Assembly (NCBI RefSeq): GCF_026427775.1
Contig: NZ_CP044532.1
Span: 868,001-932,000 of the forward strand
Direction of reading: 5' to 3'
Length of the DNA stretch: 64,000 nucleotides
Origin: Arthrobacter sp. CDRTa11
GTDB taxonomy: Bacteria > Actinomycetota > Actinomycetes > Actinomycetales > Micrococcaceae
The notes under the pieces are model-generated. The model was given only the letters and a program-made list of their open reading frames with translations, did no database searches and was not told the DNA's origin. The position numbers and the translations under genes are program-made. Of the stretch, positions 23,961 through 32,718 are shown piece by piece (positions within the stretch are counted from its first letter, which is position 1; the number at the start of each line of letters is the position of its first letter).

Positions 23961-26159
23961 ATGGTCGATAACCAGAACGCCGCCCTTCTTTCCGCCGTAG
24001 CTCCTCCGCTTGCCCCTGCCTCTTCAGCTTCTCCAACCCGGCTCCAGGCACTTGAGGTCCTGCGTGAACTCGTGGGCCACCCGTCGGCTGAATTCCATGA
24101 CGGACAGTTTGAGGCGATTGAAGCACTGGTCGACGGCGGGCGGCGGGCATTGGTGGTCCAGCGCACCGGCTGGGGCAAGTCGGCCGTCTACTTTGTGGCG
24201 TCCCTGCTCCTCAGGCGCCGGGGTGCCGGCCCAACGCTGATCGTGTCGCCGCTGCTCGCACTGATGCGGGACCAGGTGGCCGCGGCGGCCCGGGCCGGGG
24301 TACGGGCAGTTGCCATCAACTCGGCGAACCAGCTGGAGTGGGACACCGTCCGGGAACAGCTCGCCGCCGATGAAGTGGACGTCCTCCTGGTGTCGCCGGA
24401 GAGGCTCACCAACCCCTCGTTCCGTGAGAACCAGTTGCCGGAGCTGATCCGGCGCACAGGCCTGCTGGTCATCGACGAAGCACACTGTATCTCCGACTGG
24501 GGCCATGATTTCCGGCCGGACTACCGCCGGATTGCAGACCTGATCACGCAGCTTCCGGAGACAGTCCCGGTGCTGGCCACCACTGCCACGGCGAACTCAC
24601 GCGTGGTCCACGATATCGAGGACCAGCTGGGTGCAGGCGTCCTGACCATCCGCGGCGCCCTGGGCCGGGATTCGTTGAGGCTGGGCGTCCTCGCGCTTCC
24701 CAATTCACGGGAGCGCCTTGCCTGGCTCCTGACCCACCTCGCTGACCTTCCCGGCAGCGGCATCATCTACACGCTGACAGTTTCGGCGGCGGAAGACACC
24801 GCCCGGCTGCTTGCGGAAGCCGGTCACAAGGTTCTCTCATACACCGGCAGGACGGATCCTGCCGACAGGGAGCGGGCGGAACAGCTGCTCAAGGACAACC
24901 AGGTCAAGGCGCTCGTGGCCACCTCGGCCCTGGGGATGGGCTTTGACAAGCCTGACCTGGGCTTTGTGGTCCACCTGGGTGCGCCGTCTTCCCCCGTGGC
25001 CTACTACCAGCAGGTTGGGCGCGCAGGCCGTGGTGCGGCCAACGCGGATGTCCTGCTGCTGCCGGGTTCCGAGGACCGCGATATCTGGCAGTACTTCGCC
25101 ACTGCTTCGATGCCTTCCGAGGAGAAGGCCACTGCTGTCCTGACGGCCCTCGCCGAGGCCGGGGCGGCCGTTTCCACCGTGGCACTGGAGGCGCGCGTTG
25201 ACCTCCGGCGCACACCGCTGGAACTGCTGCTCAAGGTCCTGGCCGTCGATGGCGCCGTTGAACGTGTGGGCGGGGGATGGCGGTCAACTGGCCGGCCCTG
25301 GTTCTACGACGCCGAGCGTTACCGCCGGATCGCCGAGGCCCGGGTGGATGAGCAGGATTCAATGGTGATCTACCAGGACACTGCCGGGTGCCGGATGGAG
25401 TTCATCACGTCGGTCCTGGACGATGAAACAGCTCACCCCTGCGGCCGGTGCGACAACTGCGCGGGCCGATGGTTTCAGGCTGAGATCGCCGCAGACGCAA
25501 CAGCAGCAGCCGGCCAGACCCTCAGCCGTGCGGGCGGGGTCCTGGAGGCGCGGCTGCAGTGGCCCAGCGGCATGGACCGACTGGGTGTCCCGGTCAAAGG
25601 GAAAATCAAGCCCCATGAAAGCCTGGCGGACGGCCGGGTCCTTGCGCGGCTGACCGATCTCGGCTGGGGCGGGGCACTCCGCGAAGTTTTTGCGGCCGGC
25701 GCCCCGGACCGGCCCATTGATCCCGGCATGCTGCAGGCGTGCGTGCAGGTATTGCGTGAATGGGGAACCGGCGATGGACGCAATCCGGGATGGAGCGGCG
25801 CTGGCCGGCCGGCAGCAATCGTCAGCCTTCCGTCACGCAGCAAACCTGAGCTGGTCAGGACCCTGGCGCAGGGTATTTCGGAGATCGGCCGGATGCCCTA
25901 CCTCGGTGAACTGCAGCTGGGTCATGGCGGGCCTACCGGCGGGCGCGGCGGCAACAGCGCCTACCGGCTGGCAGGAGTCTGGGACCGGCTGGTGGTGGGC
26001 CCGGAGCTGGAGGCCGCCCTGGCTTCGCTTCAGGGCCAGAGCGTGATGCTGATCGACGACCTCGTGGACAGCCGCTGGACGGTTACCGTGGCCGGACGCG
26101 CCCTGCGGCAGGCGGGGGCGGGGGCTGTCCTTCCGCTGGTGCTTGGCCAGGCCGGCTGA
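23961..26159 (+). CDS. RecQ-family ATP-dependent DNA helicase with C-terminal phosphoribosyltransferase-like segment
   Basis: Superfamily 2 DNA helicase of about 732 residues. Helicase motifs: I RTGWGKS (68-74), II DEAH (172-175), III ATTATAN, and motif VI QQVGRAGRG. A zinc-binding segment with CRMEF and HPCGRCDNC (about 494) follows, as in RecQ. The final 130 residues are not a canonical HRDC domain; they include VMLIDDLVDSRWTVTVAGRAL (about 696-715), which resembles the PRPP loop of type I phosphoribosyltransferases but with Gly replaced at the loop end. The start at 23961 has no strong ribosome site; an upstream ATG in frame is possible. The 3' end overlaps the MFS gene by 77 bp. Confidence 0.88.
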   Translation: MVDNQNAALLSAVAPPLAPASSASPTRLQALEVLRELVGHPSAEFHDGQFEAIEALVDGGRRALVVQRTGWGKSAVYFVASLLLRRRGAGPTLIVSPLLALMRDQVAAAARAGVRAVAINSANQLEWDTVREQLAADEVDVLLVSPERLTNPSFRENQLPELIRRTGLLVIDEAHCISDWGHDFRPDYRRIADLITQLPETVPVLATTATANSRVVHDIEDQLGAGVLTIRGALGRDSLRLGVLALPNSRERLAWLLTHLADLPGSGIIYTLTVSAAEDTARLLAEAGHKVLSYTGRTDPADRERAEQLLKDNQVKALVATSALGMGFDKPDLGFVVHLGAPSSPVAYYQQVGRAGRGAANADVLLLPGSEDRDIWQYFATASMPSEEKATAVLTALAEAGAAVSTVALEARVDLRRTPLELLLKVLAVDGAVERVGGGWRSTGRPWFYDAERYRRIAEARVDEQDSMVIYQDTAGCRMEFITSVLDDETAHPCGRCDNCAGRWFQAEIAADATAAAGQTLSRAGGVLEARLQWPSGMDRLGVPVKGKIKPHESLADGRVLARLTDLGWGGALREVFAAGAPDRPIDPGMLQACVQVLREWGTGDGRNPGWSGAGRPAAIVSLPSRSKPELVRTLAQGISEIGRMPYLGELQLGHGGPTGGRGGNSAYRLAGVWDRLVVGPELEAALASLQGQSVMLIDDLVDSRWTVTVAGRALRQAGAGAVLPLVLGQAG

Positions 26160-27564
26160 CCTCAGCGCCGGCGTGCCGCTGCAGGGTGAGGCTGTCCGCC
26201 GTGCTGAAAAGCATCAAAACGGCCATGGTCAGGAAGGCCCCGCGGAACGGCCCGGCAGCGTCCTGCGGGAACGCCCCGGCACCTTCGAAAAGTCGGATCA
26301 GCAAGGCGGCAACGGCGATGCCTGCGCCGGTGGCCAGCTGCACCAGGGTAGCCGAGACTGCGTTGGCCGAGGTGAGCTGCGCTGGAACGATGTCCGCGTA
26401 CTGCACGGAGGCATAAGCCGAGAAACCTATGGAACGGAAAGCGCCGCTGCAGACCAGAAGGGCAAACACCAGCGCTTCGGGAGTGTCCGGGGTGAGCAGG
26501 GCGCATAAGGCGAAGGTCGCTGCTGAAGCAAACGAAGCAAAGACCAGCATCACCTTGAAACCGAAGCGCCTGATCAGCAGTGTGGTGGTAGGTTTGATTC
26601 CTATGTTGCCGACAAACACCGCCGCCACCATGATGCCGGCGTGCAACGGCGTCCAGCCAAAGCCTGCCTGGAACATCAGTGGCAGGAGGAAAGGCACCGA
26701 CCCAATGGTCAGACGGTAAACAAACCCGCCGGTGGCCATGGCCCGGAACGTGCGGGTCCGAAACACGTTGAGGTCAAAAAGCGGGTTGCTGGTCCGCCTC
26801 ATCCACAGGGCTGCACCTGCGAGCGCGGCCACTCCGGCCGCTGCGGTGAGCGCAGCCCAGGGACCGTCAGGATGGCCTGCAGCCAACTCCAGGCCCACCA
26901 CCAGGGCACCTACTCCGGAAGTCGTCAGCAGCAGGCCCAGCCAGTCAAGCCGCCGCCTGCTGTCGCTCGCCCCGGCGGGAACCAGCCTCAAAGCAGCGAT
27001 AAAGGCCGCGAGCCCCAGCGGCAGGTTGATCAGGAAGATCCAATGCCAGGAGAGGTAGGTCGTCAGGGCTCCGCCTACCAAGGGGGCCAGCACCGGAGCA
27101 AGGAGACCAGGCCAGACCAGGAAGGCTGTAGCCCGCAGGAGCTCGGACTTGGGGGTCCCACGCAGCACAACCAGAGTGCCCACAGGAACCATCATCGCCC
27201 CGCCTGCCCCCTGCAGGACACGGCTGAGCGTCAGCATGGTCAGGTCCTGGCTCAGGGCACACAGGAGCGATGCAACGGTGAAGATGGCAATAGCCAGGCA
27301 AAACACCCGCCGGGCGCCGAGCCGTTCCGCAAGCCAGCCACTCAGGGGAATCCCCATGGCAACTGTCATGAGGTAGGCCGTCATGGTGATGTTGACGTCG
27401 GCGGCCGGCACCGAAAAGTCTCCGGCGATACTCGGAATGGCGGTGGTAAGGACTGTGCCGTCGAGGAACTCCATAAAGAACGTGGCAGCCACCAGCAGCG
27501 CCAAACGCGGATTCCACGCCTGGCTGCTGCCTGGAGTCGTCTCCACCGGATTGCTTGCTGCCAT
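26083..27564 (-). CDS. MFS transporter, DHA2 (EmrB/QacA-like) family
   Basis: Proton-driven multidrug exporter of 493 residues with fourteen predicted helices. The N-terminal helix carries the family motif LDGTVLTTAIPSIAGDF, motif A is GWLAERLGARRVF, and motif C-like PGLLAPVLAPLVGG follows. The C-terminal tail is Pro-rich and hydrophilic and overlaps the 3' end of recQ by 77 bp. No adjacent regulator is evident. The exported compound is unknown. Confidence 0.92.
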   Translation of the reverse strand: MAASNPVETTPGSSQAWNPRLALLVAATFFMEFLDGTVLTTAIPSIAGDFSVPAADVNITMTAYLMTVAMGIPLSGWLAERLGARRVFCLAIAIFTVASLLCALSQDLTMLTLSRVLQGAGGAMMVPVGTLVVLRGTPKSELLRATAFLVWPGLLAPVLAPLVGGALTTYLSWHWIFLINLPLGLAAFIAALRLVPAGASDSRRRLDWLGLLLTTSGVGALVVGLELAAGHPDGPWAALTAAAGVAALAGAALWMRRTSNPLFDLNVFRTRTFRAMATGGFVYRLTIGSVPFLLPLMFQAGFGWTPLHAGIMVAAVFVGNIGIKPTTTLLIRRFGFKVMLVFASFASAATFALCALLTPDTPEALVFALLVCSGAFRSIGFSAYASVQYADIVPAQLTSANAVSATLVQLATGAGIAVAALLIRLFEGAGAFPQDAAGPFRGAFLTMAVLMLFSTADSLTLQRHAGAEVSRPGQAPAEGQPPPPPAAGRVRPR

Positions 27565-27630
27565 CCATTTATCCTGCCACCGCGGGTACGGTGCGGGCCT
27601 GTCGTGTCCGCACCCCGGACGCGCCGTTCC

Positions 27631-27696
27631 CCCAACTGGGTAGCGCTAACTGCCCTTTTGAGCGCCCATAACGGCAGTTAGCGCTACCCAGTTGGG
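27631..27696. repeat. long perfect inverted repeat downstream of tRNA-Ser(GCT)
   Basis: Perfect 24-bp arms (27631-27654 and 27673-27696) flank an 18-nt loop. The left arm begins CCCAACTGGGTAGCGCTAAC and itself contains the palindrome TAGCGCTA. It lies between the MFS promoter region and the tRNA terminator. It could be a second terminator or a dispersed palindromic element. Confidence 0.8.
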
Positions 27697-27725
27697 TCGG
27701 CTGATACGAAGGTCCCGGGATACGC

Positions 27726-27753
27726 AAAAGGCCCCGGTCCAGGGACCGGGGCC
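27726..27753 (-). terminator. intrinsic terminator of tRNA-Ser(GCT)
   Basis: On the minus strand GGCCCCGGTC pairs with GACCGGGGCC and is followed by TTTT, a textbook rho-independent terminator right after the tRNA. Confidence 0.88.
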
Positions 27754-27759
27754 AAACGC

Positions 27760-27846
27760 GGAGACGGGGGGATTTGAACCCCCGGTGGAGTTGTGCCCCA
27801 CACTTCATTAGCAGTGAAGCCCATTCGGCCGCTCTGGCACGTCTCC
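27760..27846 (-). tRNA. tRNA-Ser (anticodon GCT)
   Basis: Eighty-seven nucleotides with acceptor GGAGACG-type pairing, anticodon stem CTTCA/TGAAG with loop CTGCTAA (anticodon GCT), a long variable arm typical of serine tRNAs, and T arm with GGTTCAAATCC. No encoded CCA. Confidence 0.96.
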
Positions 27847-27961
27847 AATTGCTATTCCTAGCCCACCAAGGATACGCAGAATGAGGCACCCAGCGCAAAA
27901 CGGCTGATGGCAAGCCGTTCGGCGTCCGCCGGGAGGGAGCGCCGCACCTCAAGCCCCACCC

Positions 27962-30238
27962 TTATGCCGAACCGCCGGCAAGGGTCCGCCACAGGAAGTG
28001 CTGGCTGCGGGCCTGCAGCGCGGCCGCCTGCCGGTTGTCCGATGCCCCCGCATGGCCTCCCTCGAGCGCCTCGTGGTACCAGACGTTCGGGATGCCCATG
28101 GCCTGCATCCGGGCAGCCATTTTTCTGGCCTGGACCGGGCCAACCCTGTCGTCCGAGGTTGCGGTCCAGATGAACGTTTCCGGATATTCCACCCCGTCCC
28201 TGAGCAGATGGTACGGCGAGAAAGTCCGTATGAACTCCCATTCCTCGGGCACGTCCGGGTCACCGTACTCGGCGATCCACGAGTGCCCCGCCGACAGCTT
28301 GGTGTAGCGGCGCATATCAAGCAGGGGGACGCCGCAGGACACGGCGCCAAAAAGCTCCGGGTAGCTGGTGAGCATGTTTCCCACCAGCAAGCCGCCGTTG
28401 GACCCGCCGACGCAGCCAAGCCGCTCCCGCGAGGTCACCCCGCGGGAGATGAGGTGCCGCGCCACTGCCGCGAAGTCCTCGTAGGCCCGGTGCCTGTTTT
28501 CCTTCAGGGCCGCGCGGTGCCAGGCCGGTCCGTATTCGCCGCCGCCGCGGATGTTTGCCACCACGTAGACGCCGCCACGGGAGTAGGACTCCGCATTATC
28601 GGGCCCGGCGGCCTGCGCTGTGCGCCGTTCCAGCCAGGCCCTGCCCACCGAGCCGCTGTAGGCGGGGGTGCGGGAGATCTCGAAGCCTCCGTAGCCGGAA
28701 AGCTGTGTTGGGTTCTGGCCGTCTAGGACAAGATCCCGGGAGGCCACCTGGAAGTACGGGACCCTGGTGCCGTCGGCCGAGACGGCGAAGTGCTGCTGGA
28801 CCTCGTACTTTTCGTCGTCAAAGAACGACGGCGACGCCTTGACCGCCGCATGATTGCTCACCACCGATGCGGTACCGGACGCGTCTGCGGTTCCGTCTGC
28901 GCCTGCGGGTACGGCCCGCCGCTCAAGCGTTCCGCGCATCAGCGTGCTGGGGGTGGTGAACCCGGTGGCCACCAGCCAGAAATCGTCTCCGGCGCCGCCG
29001 TCGGTGTGGCTTTCGTCCTCGTCATCCACGGCGTAGGCGTTCACGTCGTGCAGCGGAGGGCAGGCATCCAGCAGCGAGGAGGCCCAGGCGCCCTCGCCGT
29101 CGGCTCCAGGCCGGGACGGATCAAGCACCCGGATCTCGGAAGACACGTCCCGCAGCAGGTTCAGCAGCAGGAAGTTCCGGGTCCAGCTCCACGACTGCAG
29201 GGACGTGTGCGCGTCCGGGGTAAAGAGCACAGACAGATCCCGGGCTCCGGCGAGGTAATCCTCAAACCTGGCGGCCAGCAGCGAACCTGCCGGGTAGGTA
29301 GTCCCGCCAACCGCCCAGTCACCTTGGGGCCGGAAGAGCAGCCACTCCCGGTGGGCGCTCAGGTTCACGTCGGTGGGGGCGTCGATTTCAACCCAGGATC
29401 CGTCCTGCCGGAAGAACGTGCTGCGGTTGAAGAAGTCAATGTAGTCCACGGCGAACGTGCGCTTGAAGCCCGGCGTGGAGTCGTGCGCCACCGCCGCCAT
29501 CATGTGGTTCTCGGCCACGTCAAAGAGCAGCGCTGCGGAACCGAGGGCTTCGCCCCGCCGCAGCGTCACCGCGGTCCGGGGGTAGGAGGATGCTGTCCGC
29601 GGCAGGTCCCCGGCTGTGGAGGCGACCAGCAGCGTATCGGCATCCAGCCACGAAATGTTGCCCTTCGCCGTCGGGAGGTCAAAGCCGCCGTCAGCCGGGT
29701 CAACAAAACGGCGGGTTTCGACGTCGAACTCGCGGTAGCGGTTTGCGTCGCCGCCGTCGGGGGAGAGCGCCACGAGCGCCAGCCGGTGCGGTTCGCCGGC
29801 AGCCGGTCGCAGGAAAGTTGCTCCATGGAAGACCCATTCCTCGCCCTCGGCAGCGGCCAGCGCATCCACATCCAACAGGACATCCCACTCGGGGTTCTCC
29901 GTCTGGTAGCTATCCCAGGTGGTGCGGCGCCACAGTCCTTTCGGGTTCTCCTGGTCCTTCCAAAAGTTGTAGTACCAGTCGCCGCGCTTGCCCACCATGG
30001 CGATCCTGTCCGTGGAGTCCAGCACCTCCAGGATGCCGCCCTCCAATGCCGCATAGTCGGCGTCTTCCAGCAGATCCTCCGTGCGGGCGTTCTGCTCCCG
30101 GACCCAGTCCAGCTGCTGCTCACCGTAAATTTCCTCAAGCCAGACATTCTCGTCGGTGGGTTCAGGGGCTGTGCCGGAAAGTGCAGAAGGAACGGGGGCA
30201 CCCGGCGCGGGCGGTGGAACAGCTGCAGTGGTGGTCAT
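27962..30238 (-). CDS. prolyl oligopeptidase family serine peptidase (S9A)
   Basis: Cytosolic peptidase of 758 residues that cleaves short proline-containing peptides. The N-terminal part (about 25-440) is the seven-bladed propeller, beginning PTDENVWLEEIYGEQQLDWVREQN. The alpha/beta-hydrolase domain carries nucleophile Ser in GCVGGSNGGLLVGN (about 612), Asp in TSDDRVGP and His in EGGHAGA, completing the catalytic triad. I chose the ATG at 30238 (MTTTAAVPPP), 18 codons inside the longest frame. No signal peptide is seen. It is divergent from the FAD/NAD(P)-binding gene with 74 bp between starts. Confidence 0.93.
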   Translation of the reverse strand: MTTTAAVPPPAPGAPVPSALSGTAPEPTDENVWLEEIYGEQQLDWVREQNARTEDLLEDADYAALEGGILEVLDSTDRIAMVGKRGDWYYNFWKDQENPKGLWRRTTWDSYQTENPEWDVLLDVDALAAAEGEEWVFHGATFLRPAAGEPHRLALVALSPDGGDANRYREFDVETRRFVDPADGGFDLPTAKGNISWLDADTLLVASTAGDLPRTASSYPRTAVTLRRGEALGSAALLFDVAENHMMAAVAHDSTPGFKRTFAVDYIDFFNRSTFFRQDGSWVEIDAPTDVNLSAHREWLLFRPQGDWAVGGTTYPAGSLLAARFEDYLAGARDLSVLFTPDAHTSLQSWSWTRNFLLLNLLRDVSSEIRVLDPSRPGADGEGAWASSLLDACPPLHDVNAYAVDDEDESHTDGGAGDDFWLVATGFTTPSTLMRGTLERRAVPAGADGTADASGTASVVSNHAAVKASPSFFDDEKYEVQQHFAVSADGTRVPYFQVASRDLVLDGQNPTQLSGYGGFEISRTPAYSGSVGRAWLERRTAQAAGPDNAESYSRGGVYVVANIRGGGEYGPAWHRAALKENRHRAYEDFAAVARHLISRGVTSRERLGCVGGSNGGLLVGNMLTSYPELFGAVSCGVPLLDMRRYTKLSAGHSWIAEYGDPDVPEEWEFIRTFSPYHLLRDGVEYPETFIWTATSDDRVGPVQARKMAARMQAMGIPNVWYHEALEGGHAGASDNRQAAALQARSQHFLWRTLAGGSA

Positions 30239-30312
30239 GCGCCCATCCAAACAACATCTAAGCGCCGCAAGCAAGTCAAGCGGGCAAGACACATGCCGAT
30301 ACTCTGGATGCC

Positions 30313-32241
30313 GTGGGTAAATCGCAGAGCATCCGGACAGCCATCATCGGCGCCGGCCCCCGGGGTACCAGCGTGCTGGAACGCCTGCTCGCCCACCGTG
30401 CCGCCCACGGCGGAGCCGCGCCCCTCCACATCGACATGGTCGATCCCTATCCGGCAGGCCCCGGGCACGTCTGGCAGCCCGGCCAGTCGCGCCTGTACCT
30501 GATGAACACGCAGTCCTTCTACCCCACGGTCATTCCCGAGGATCCCCAGCTGGCCCCCGCCATCAGCGGCACTACTTTTGACCAGTGGCGAAACCGCCAG
30601 CAGCACCATCCGCTGCCCTCCCTCACAGCCGAGGAAAAGGCCGAACTCGCCGCGCTCACGTCCCGGGACTTTCCGAGCCGCGCCCTGTATGGACGCTACC
30701 TCCGCAGCACGCTGGAGGAACTGACAAGCCAGCTGCCCGACGGCGTCACCGTCACATTCCATGAAACGTCAGCTTCAACTGTGCGCCGGTCAGGCAAGGA
30801 AACGTTCGACGTCGGCCTGGCGAACGGCGCTTCACTCACCGCGGACTCCGTGGTCTTGGCCCTGGGCCATATCCCGTCCCGGCTCAACGCCGAACAGCGG
30901 GAGCTGCTGGCCTCAGCTGACCGGCTTGGCCTGCGGTACCTGCCGCCCGCCGTACCTGCGGACGTGGACTGGCAGGAGGTCCCCCCAGGCGAGCCCGTCC
31001 TGGTTCGCGGCATGGGCCTGAACTTTTTTGACGCCATGGTGCAGCTGACGGAGGCCCGGGGTGGAAAATTCATCGACGCCGGACCGGTACTGACGTATGA
31101 ACCGTCCGGCCAGGAGCCGCTGATCATCGCCGCGTCCCGCCGCGGCACGCCCTACCGGGCCAAAGCCGCCCTTGAGGGGTACTACCCCGAGTCCGTCAAG
31201 CTCCGATACCTGACTGATGCGGCATTGGCACGCTTTGCTGCCGCCGGGATCAGGCCGGGCTTTGATCATGACCTCTGGCCGCTGCTGCACCGGGACACCC
31301 TCTGGGCCTACTACTCCACGCTGGTGCGCTCGCAGCCGGGGGCGGCAGCGGATCCCGCCAGTTTCCTTGCCGAGCTCGAGGAAGCGCTCCGGCCGCATGC
31401 CCACAGTGCGGCCAATTGGGAGGAAGCTGTGGAGAGTGTGCTGGCCGTCCATATCGGGCCACGGCACCGGCTGGACCTCCTGGGCCTCGCCTCCCCGTTG
31501 GCTGGCCACCGGTTCGCGTCGCGGGGCGAGCTGGATGCCGCCGTCGTGGAGTACCTGCTCGATGATGTCCGCCGCTCCGCGCTGGGTGAGCAGGACCCCG
31601 TCAAAATGGCGATCGGAGCCCTGCATCGCGGCCGCGCTGTGCTCAAAACGGCAGTGGCCGACGGCGGGATCACCGACGAGTCGTGGGTGGGCGGACTGAG
31701 GGGCTGGTTTGAGTCGTTTGTGGAAGGGCTCGCCAGCGGACCTCCCGCATTGCGGTCCGAACAACTGGCAGCGCTGGCCCGCGCGGGTGTGGTCAGCTTT
31801 GTGGGTCCCGATCCCAAGTTCGGCATCGACCGGCGGAACGGGATGTTCACCGCCGCGTCGCCGTGGGTGACGGGTCCGCCGGCTGCGGCAAAAACCATGA
31901 TTGAAGCCCTGGCGCCGGCGAACCGGGTCTCGGCCAGCGCCTCCCCGCTGCTGGAGCGGCTGCTGGCGGACGGGCTGGTCCGGCCACGGCTGATGATGAC
32001 GGCTGAGGGTGCTCCGGTGGAAGCAACGGGACTCGACGTCAGCCCGCATCCCTACCGTCCGCTGGCGGCAAACGGTTCGGTGACCGCCGGGCTCTACGTC
32101 CTGGGCCTGCAGCTCTCGGCTTCCCAGTGGGGCACAGCCATTGCCGCGGAGGCTTTCCAGCCGGGCGGCCCCGCTTACCCAAGCGGTCAGCGTACCCTCC
32201 GGGACGCCGACGAAATCGCCCGCGCCATCCTGGGGGTCTGA
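30313..32241 (+). CDS. FAD/NAD(P)-binding protein, COG4529-like
   Basis: Flavoprotein of 642 residues. The N-terminal dinucleotide motif is TAIIGAGPRGTSVLERLL (G13-x-G-P-R-G), where GPRG replaces the usual GxG, as in the COG4529/HpnW-like family. Other features are VWQPGQSRLYLMNTQ, LALGHIPS, and a C-terminal ASQWGTAIAAEAF segment. The substrate is unknown; relatives are often annotated as putative amine or hydroxylase-like flavoenzymes. It starts with GTG at 30313 and is followed 0.5 kb later by the sulfonate-type importer in the same direction, though I see no proof of a shared operon. Confidence 0.8.
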   Translation: MGKSQSIRTAIIGAGPRGTSVLERLLAHRAAHGGAAPLHIDMVDPYPAGPGHVWQPGQSRLYLMNTQSFYPTVIPEDPQLAPAISGTTFDQWRNRQQHHPLPSLTAEEKAELAALTSRDFPSRALYGRYLRSTLEELTSQLPDGVTVTFHETSASTVRRSGKETFDVGLANGASLTADSVVLALGHIPSRLNAEQRELLASADRLGLRYLPPAVPADVDWQEVPPGEPVLVRGMGLNFFDAMVQLTEARGGKFIDAGPVLTYEPSGQEPLIIAASRRGTPYRAKAALEGYYPESVKLRYLTDAALARFAAAGIRPGFDHDLWPLLHRDTLWAYYSTLVRSQPGAAADPASFLAELEEALRPHAHSAANWEEAVESVLAVHIGPRHRLDLLGLASPLAGHRFASRGELDAAVVEYLLDDVRRSALGEQDPVKMAIGALHRGRAVLKTAVADGGITDESWVGGLRGWFESFVEGLASGPPALRSEQLAALARAGVVSFVGPDPKFGIDRRNGMFTAASPWVTGPPAAAKTMIEALAPANRVSASASPLLERLLADGLVRPRLMMTAEGAPVEATGLDVSPHPYRPLAANGSVTAGLYVLGLQLSASQWGTAIAAEAFQPGGPAYPSGQRTLRDADEIARAILGV

Positions 32242-32718
32242 CCGGCTCCACGCCGGAAACGTGCACCCCTGCCGGCGTTGGGCACCACTGCCGACATGTC
32301 AAAGTGCCCGAAAGAAATTTTTCGCCGCCCAGGCGAGGCAGCCGACGGCGCCGGGTGTGTCACCTGCCGTAGCAGGGAGTCCTGAAAACGTCATAACCGC
32401 TTCGGCCGCCGTCGCTGGATACCGCCGGCAGGGAACTTTCTTTACCCCTCATTCCGTCCCGTTGAGGCAGATGTCCCCGTGTTGATTAATGCGTCCTCAT
32501 TGCCTTCTGCGACGCCGCATGCAGCCCGGTTAACTCCGGTTTCTTCGCATTGCTGGCCCGCTTCAGGCGTCCGGTGATCTCTGCTCTGATGGTGGACACA
32601 AGCCGGTCGGAAGGGTCGCACAGGTCAGGACCCACCTCCTCAAGCGCAGAAAGAATCCGCCATGAAACACCCGCATTTGCCCATTGGAACCGCTCCCTCC
32701 CATGGAGTAAGGGCTGCC
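32242..32718 (+). promoter_or_regulatory. leader region of the sulfonate-type transporter
   Basis: About 475 bp with no annotated gene. No known riboswitch is recognisable. One small open frame at 32489-32533 would encode a 14-residue peptide beginning MRPHCLL, a possible cysteine-containing leader, but it lacks a clear ribosome site. GGAGTAAGG at 32704-32712 is the ribosome site for the next gene. Confidence 0.4.

Noticed and set aside
26641..27681. 346-codon frame opposite the MFS exporter
   Set aside because: Antisense to fourteen clear membrane helices and itself hydrophilic and low-complexity.
32242..32718. Known sulfur-related riboswitch (SAM type) before the sulfonate importer
   Set aside because: None of the conserved SAM-riboswitch core elements are recognisable in the leader.
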